Part shown: in pieces, positions 31,930 to 36,522 of the stretch
Numbering within the stretch: position 1 is the first letter of the stretch
Layout of the letters: every line of letters starts with the position of its first letter
NCBI GenBank assembly: GCA_048213135.1
Contig: PS015070.1
Coordinates: 94,118 to 130,639 of the forward strand
Direction of reading: 5' to 3'
DNA length: 36,522 bases
From: Reclinomonas americana ATCC 50394
Taxonomy: Eukaryota > Jakobida > Jakobea > Jakobida
Notes under the pieces: model-generated
Told to the model about the DNA's origin: nothing
The model's input: the letters and a program-made list of their open reading frames with translations, nothing else
Databases searched by the model: none
Program-made: the position numbers and the translations under genes

Positions 31930-34368
31930 TTAGTGAGCGTGATTGTGTGTGTTAGACATGTGTGCGCGTGTGACGGTGAGCCTTCTCTCTCTCTCTCTTC
32001 CCTTTTTACTATTTCGCTCGCATAGCCTGCCTGCCTGCCTGTGTGTTTGTCTGTGTGTCCGTCTGTTTCTCTTCCTTCTTCTCCCTTCACTTTTCGCTCG
32101 CATCACCTGCCTGCCTGTCTGTCTGTGTGTCTATTTGCTTGTCTCTTTCTCTCTCTCTCTCCCTCTCNNNNNNNNNNNNNNNNNNNNNNNNNNNNNNNNN
32201 NNNNNNNNNNNNNNNNNNNNNNNNNNNNNNNNNNNNNNNNNNNNNNNNNNNNNNNNNNNNNNNNNNNNNNNNNNNNNNNNNNNNNNNNNNNNNNNNNNNN
32301 NNNNNNNNNNNNNNNNNNNNNNNNNNNNNNNNNNNNNNNNNNNNNNNNNNNNNNNNNNNNNNNNNNNNNNNNNNNNNNNNNNNNNNNNNNNNNNNNNNNN
32401 NNNNNNNNNNNNNNNNNNNNNNNNNNNNNNNNNNNNNNNNNNNNNNNNNNNNNNNNNNNNNNNNNNNNNNNNNNNNNNNNNNNNNNNNNNNNNNNNNNNN
32501 NNNNNNNNNNNNNNNNNNNNNNNNNNNNNNNNNNNNNNNNNNNNNNNNNNNNNNNNNNNNNNNNNNNNNNNNNNNNNNNNNNNNNNNNNNNNNNNNNNNN
32601 NNNNNNNNNNNNNNNNNNNNNNNNNNNNNNNNNNNNNNNNNNNNNNNNNNNNNNNNNNNNNNNNNNNNNGAGAGAGACACACACAGACACACAGACAGGC
32701 AGGCTATGCGAATGAAAACTGAAAAGGGAGAAAGAGAGAGAGAGAGTGAGAGAGTGAGAGAGAAGCAGATAGACACACAAACACACAGACAGGCACGTAA
32801 TGCGAGCGAAATAGTGAAAAGGGGGAGAGAGGAGGGAGAGACAGACACAGACACACAGACAGGCAGGCTACGCGAGCGAAAACTGAAAAGGGAGAGAGAG
32901 AGGAAGAGAGAGAGAGAGGGAGAGAGACAAGCAGATAGACACAGACACACAGACAGACAGGCAGGCATGATGCGAGCGAAAAGTGAAAGGGAGAAGGAGG
33001 AAGAGAGAAACAGACGGACACACAGACAAACACACAGGCAGGCAGGCAAGCTATGCGAGCGAAATAGTACAAGGGAAGAGAGAGAGAGACAGAGAGAGAG
33101 AAGGCTCACCGTCACACGCGCACACATTTCTACACACAATCACGCTCACTAACTCACTCAGAAATACACATTCATGCAATTGCACACGCAACAGCACACA
33201 TCCGAGAGCCCAAAAATCCGAGGCAAAGCTGTGCACACCGTCCTCGAGGAACAGCTCCGGCGACATGTAACACGGCGTGCCTTGGCGCGGTTTTAGGTCC
33301 TGTGACGGAAAGGCGCAGATGAGACGTTAGGCTAGAAGAACCAAAAGTTTGCTGCCACCACTGCCACGCACATATTTGGAGGAGGCGCCGCCAGTGACAC
33401 GCTGTGCGACTCGGAAGTCGGCCAGCTTGAGGGTGGAGTTGGCGTCGATGAGGACATTGGACGGTTTCAACTCGCACATGACGATGCCCTGAGAGTGGAT
33501 GTACCTGGGGGTGAAGGGGAAGGAGGTGTGAGACGAGGGGAGAGGGCACACAGAACGAGTGAGAGAGAGGGGGACGAAATGATGCAGAAACGCAAGGAGC
33601 GCAGGAAGGAGAAGCAGCTGAGGGAGTACACAGACACTCGCACGCACAGAGTGAGGGACAGCGGATGGTGCGAAAACAAGGAAGGAGAGAATACGGAGGG
33701 AGTACACAGGAACGCGCAGGCACAAGGAAGCGACACACAAAGTGCAGCAAGGAGAACCACCGGAGGGAGTACACAGACAAGCGCATGCACAGAGAGAGCG
33801 ACACTTATAGAGTGCAAGGCAAGGAGAACCAGTGGAGGGAGTACACAGACAAGCGCACGTTTAGAGTGAGCGAGAGGGAATAATGCGGAAGACAAGCATA
33901 CTCGTATGCACATAGAGTGTGTGCATGAGAGAGAGAGAGAGAGAGCGCGCGCGCAGAAGACGCAACTGGAGACCACACAGCAGATCCTGAGCAAACAACT
34001 GCACGGTGCTCTCCGGCAACCGCTCGTCTTGTGACAACATGGTGTGGAGGGAGCCCGCCGCGCAAAACTCCACAATGAGCCACAGGTGATTGTTGGTTTC
34101 GTACCAGCACTTGAACTGGAGCACGTGTCGGTGGTTCATCGAGTGGAGGAGGGCGACCTGGGTGATTGCAAGTGAAGAAGAAGAGATGAGAGAGAGAGTG
34201 GGAGGGAGAGAGAGTGGGAGAGAGACAAACCTCATTGAGAATGCGTTTCCGATGCTGCTTCTCAACACTGCGAATGCCGACATACTCGATCGTTTGCTTC
34301 TTGCGGCCCTTGTACACAGTGGAGAATTTGCCTGGTGGGTCTCCGCGAATGAGTGACAACTCACACAG

Positions 34369-34414
<46 letters not shown>

Positions 34415-36522
34415 GGAGGGGGAGGGGGGGAGGGGGGGAGGGACGAGTAGTAGTAGTAGTAGAGAGAGACGACGTACTACTACTACACAACGACGACACG
34501 TACGACGACCGAACCAACAACCAACAACAACGAAGAGAGNNNNNNNNNNNNNNNNNNNNNNNNNNNNNNNNNNNNNNNNNNNNNNNNNNNNNNNNNNNNN
34601 NNNNNNNNNNNNNNNNNNNNNNNNNNNNNNNNNNNNNNNNNNNNNNNNNNNNNNNNNNNNNNNNNNNNNNNNNNNNNNNNNNNNNNNNNNNNNNNNNNNN
34701 NNNNNNNNNNNNNNNNNNNNNNNNNNNNNNNNNNNNNNNNNNNNNNNNNNNNNNNNNNNNNNNNNNNNNNNNNNNNNNNNNNNNNNNNNNNNNNNNNNNN
34801 NNNNNNNNNNNNNNNNNNNNNNNNNNNNNNNNNNNNNNNNNNNNNNNNNNNNNNNNNNNNNNNNNNNNNNNNNNNNNNNNNNNNNNNNNNNNNNNNNNNN
34901 NNNNNNNNNNNNNNNNNNNNNNNNNNNNNNNNNNNNNNNNNNNNNCTCTCTCTCTTCCCCCCTCACCCCCCTTCCAGCAACTACCGCGACACGAGTGGTG
35001 GATGACCGAGTTGTCGCCACTCCCCATGCCCGATCAGCCGCTCTTTGCCGCATTCCTCGACACACACCGCGATTGGGCCGCCGACATGCATCGCCTGTTT
35101 GGTGTGGAGCCACCGCCACCAGCCCGCACGGCAGCCGCCGCTCCCACGGCTCCACCAGCGCCCACTCCCGCGGCAACGGCGGCGGCATCGGTCGCGCGCA
35201 AGCCAACTGCGGCCGCGAGTGGCTCTGGTCGCGACCTGTCCATTCGCAGTTGCGTGGGTGCATGGTGCCGCGCATCGCACAACGCTTACCAATCATTCTC
35301 ACGCGCCGCAGAGAGCAACATGCTCACACGATTGTCACAAATCGTCCGCACCAACATCACCAAGAGGGCGGAAAACGCCAACTACCGACGCAGCATCGTC
35401 ACCCTTGGTGCGTTGTCGAGAGTGTGCCGCGCTGGCCTCACCTCGCTCTTCTCATTCCACGAACGCGCAGCCGAGGCTGGGGTGGCACCGGACGAGGAAA
35501 GCGATGTGCTCGATGCGGGCGACATCGTCGTCTCCAATCCCGACATGGAAATGATGTTTTCCGACGAAGCGCGCGACGACGAGGCCGGGGGTGCCATTAC
35601 ACCGGTAATGCGCACATCGTGCTGTGATCATCACTCACCAGCATTTGTCTAATCGCCCTTGCTGCTGTTGCCGCAGGACGCCGTGCCCAGTGAGATCGAG
35701 GATTCGGAGTCGCCGGGACTGGCCGCCGAATCCACGTCAGAGGACGACATTCCGGAGGAGATCGAGGAGAGCGGTGCGTGTGTTTGCACCCTCACATGCT
35801 TGTTTTTCTCTGCTTAGCTGATGACCGTCGTCATGGCACAGCTCCAGAAGAGCAGTACGAGATTTCGGGCGAGGAGAGCAGCGGGGCGGAGGGCTCCGGG
35901 GCTGCTCGACCACACACTGCGCCGGTCAAGTTTGCCCGCGATGTTGCCGAGGTATGTTGCATGTTCATGCATCTGCAGAGTTGTCTCCTCTCTTCTCCCT
36001 TCTCCTTCTCTGTCTCCCTTCTCCCTCTCACTCGCTCTCCGTCTCTCCAGGAACCCCGTCCTGTCACCGCCTTCCCGTGGCTCGAGGGCAGCCGTTACAC
36101 CGGACCGAACGTGGAGCACGTTTCGTCGACTCTGCGTGTGGCGCCCTGCGTCAGTTTCGTCTCACTCGTTTTTCTCTTCTCCTCTGCCACAGTTGCTGTT
36201 CCACCAGTCCGACAACTTTGTCAAGCCTATCATCATGAATCCACGCATCGAAAAGATCACACCACCGACTTATGAGAGGCGGTCTGTGTCGTGCTGTTGT
36301 TCATTGCCTGTCTCGTTTTTTCGTGCTCATTGTCGACGAGCAGAGCCATCCCGTTCACGCCGCTGTCGCTGAATGACATGCTGGCTCTCAACCAGCACGA
36401 TCTGGAGAGTTTCCTCACCCTCATCTACAAGACAGTGGGTGGCAGCTCGGAGCTGGCCCAAAAACTGAACACACTGAGGTATATGCGCTCATGTTATTGC
36501 TGTGTGACCCATGGGAGGTGAC
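30171..36522 (+). CDS. ULK4: ULK4-like (RUNKEL-type) protein with degenerate kinase domain, partial and interrupted
   Basis: Kinase-domain exons are 30171-30207, 30646-30746, 30823-31013, 31555-31687 and 31759-about 31872. They encode MNQFQIVEQVGQG, KFSTVYKGRKK, CWYETNNHLWLIVEFCAAGS, YIHSQGIVMCELKPSNVLID, KLADFRVAQRV, PCYMSPELFLEDG and FASDFWALGCVLL. Catalytic landmarks are altered: VAIK is VGIR, HRD is MCE and DFG is DFR. The end of the C-lobe is missing in gaps. The gene resumes at 34978-35604 with LPRHEWWMTELSPLPMPDQP (the usual end of such domains), then 35677-35772, 35819-35951, about 36051-36150, about 36193-36281 and about 36344-36479. The segment LLFHQSDNFVKPIIMNPRIE is characteristic of ULK4 after the kinase domain and precedes its helical-repeat region, which runs past the window. 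ULK4 proteins are linked to cilia and microtubules. An inverted copy of exons 2-5 lies inside the gene at 33.2-34.3 kb. Confidence 0.88.
30208..30645 (+). repeat. ULK4 intron 1 with (GA)n, (GT)n and long (TC)n runs
   Basis: A 438-nt intron: donor GTCTGT, acceptor CCACCAG. It contains GAGA/GGGA sequence (about 30289-30345), CTCTCACT runs (about 30380-30420), GTGTGTCTGTCTG (about 30480-30530) and a (TC)n run at about 30565-30604. Confidence 0.8.
31014..31554 (+). repeat. 70-bp minisatellite in ULK4 intron 3
   Basis: Donor GTTGCG at 31014, acceptor CCCCAG. At about 31120-31380 a unit of about 70 bp recurs roughly four times with small changes. Landmarks in the unit are ACTCCCTCCGCTGG, TCTCCTTGCTGCACTCTTCG, TGTGTCGCTCTCT and GTGCGTGCGCATTC. 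The same array, with fewer clean units, occupies the corresponding intron of the inverted copy (about 33600-33870). Frames through it are repeat-driven. Confidence 0.85.
31880..33110. repeat. Minisatellite (65-90 bp units) flanking the 502-N gap, in opposite orientations on each side
   Basis: On the + strand, 31884-31930 is a (GT)n run, then 31998-32167 holds units with the core TTTTCGCTCGCAT, CCTGCCTGTCTG and CT-rich spacer. After the gap (32168-32669), the same core appears reverse-complemented (GCGAGCGAAA, CAGACAGGCAGGC) at least five times between 32670 and 33070. This is the intron after ULK4 exon 5 in both copies; the gap lies where the two arrays meet tail to tail. Confidence 0.85.
33180..34333 (-). 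pseudogene. Inverted second copy of ULK4 exons 2-5 (allele, duplicate or assembly artefact)
   Basis: Reverse-strand exons 34331-34231, 34157-33967, 33504-33372 and 33299-about 33185 match + strand exons 2-5. Lengths are identical for the first three (101, 191 and 133 nt) and the proteins look the same. The two substitutions I noticed are synonymous: GTG/GTT in the GIRSV codon and CGG/CGA in the NHRHV codon. Introns differ by indels and repeat number. At the exon 5 end, the + copy has TTGTATGAG where this copy has TTGCATGAA, so if the donor is that GT it is lost here; the shared GTGTGC just upstream is an alternative donor. Exon 1 is absent: beyond 34375 the sequence is GA/GGA-rich and then a gap. 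It cannot make a whole ULK4 protein as placed. Confidence 0.85.
34375..34539. repeat. (GA)n, G-rich tract and (GTA)/(TAC) hairpin next to gap
   Basis: A (GA)n run at about 34376-34410 is followed by GGAGGGGGAGGGGGG-type sequence to about 34443. Then AGTAGTAGTAGTAG, a short GAGAGAGACGACG spacer, and TACTACTACTAC form a near-perfect inverted repeat (about 34447-34485). CAACAACAACG-like sequence follows to the gap at 34540. Confidence 0.85.

Overview
This is a gapped scaffold fragment from a nuclear genome of a microbial eukaryote. Every recognisable gene is cut into many short exons, with introns mostly about 40-150 nt. Intergenic spacers are short, there are no operon signals, and the base composition is moderately GC-rich. 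Gene content (four-repeat voltage-gated channel, ULK4-family kinase-like protein, Tmc/PAS/cyclase fusion, acid lipase) suggests a free-living, probably ciliated protist. The exact lineage cannot be fixed from the sequence.

Layout. The left half is transcribed leftward. In transcription order it holds an AB-hydrolase acid lipase (18829 to 15384), a Ser/Pro/Thr-rich protein in gapped pieces (14710 to 10568), a four-repeat voltage-gated cation channel (10060 to 1076) and a PH-domain protein (977 to beyond the left edge). A roughly 1.6-kb spacer (18.87-20.44 kb) separates these from rightward genes: a multi-exon Tmc-like membrane protein fused to PAS domains and a class III cyclase homology domain (about 20.44 to 29.74 kb), then a ULK4-like kinase gene (30171 to beyond the right edge). 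Six runs of N interrupt the window (8177-8196, 11135-11236, 11648-11874, 13233-14213, 32168-32669, 34540-34945), nearly all in or beside low-complexity sequence.

Main points. The channel joins a Cav-type all-glutamate pore to a III-IV linker and S6 segments that read like voltage-gated sodium channels. The cyclase domain has lost both metal-binding aspartates and is probably a pseudocyclase. The ULK4 kinase domain is degenerate at VAIK, HRD and DFG, and its exons 2-5 appear twice as an inverted repeat around a gap, with identical exon lengths where I could measure both ends. The contig at 11237-13232 codes on the opposite strand from its gapped neighbours and may be flipped in the scaffold. 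Splice donors across the window repeatedly read GTGCGY or GTTGCG instead of GTRAGT.

The channel, the cyclase-like protein and ULK4 all fit signalling at a membrane or cilium, but adjacency in a eukaryotic genome is weak evidence that they act together. Exon models were made by hand from open frames, phase agreement and family similarity, without transcript data.
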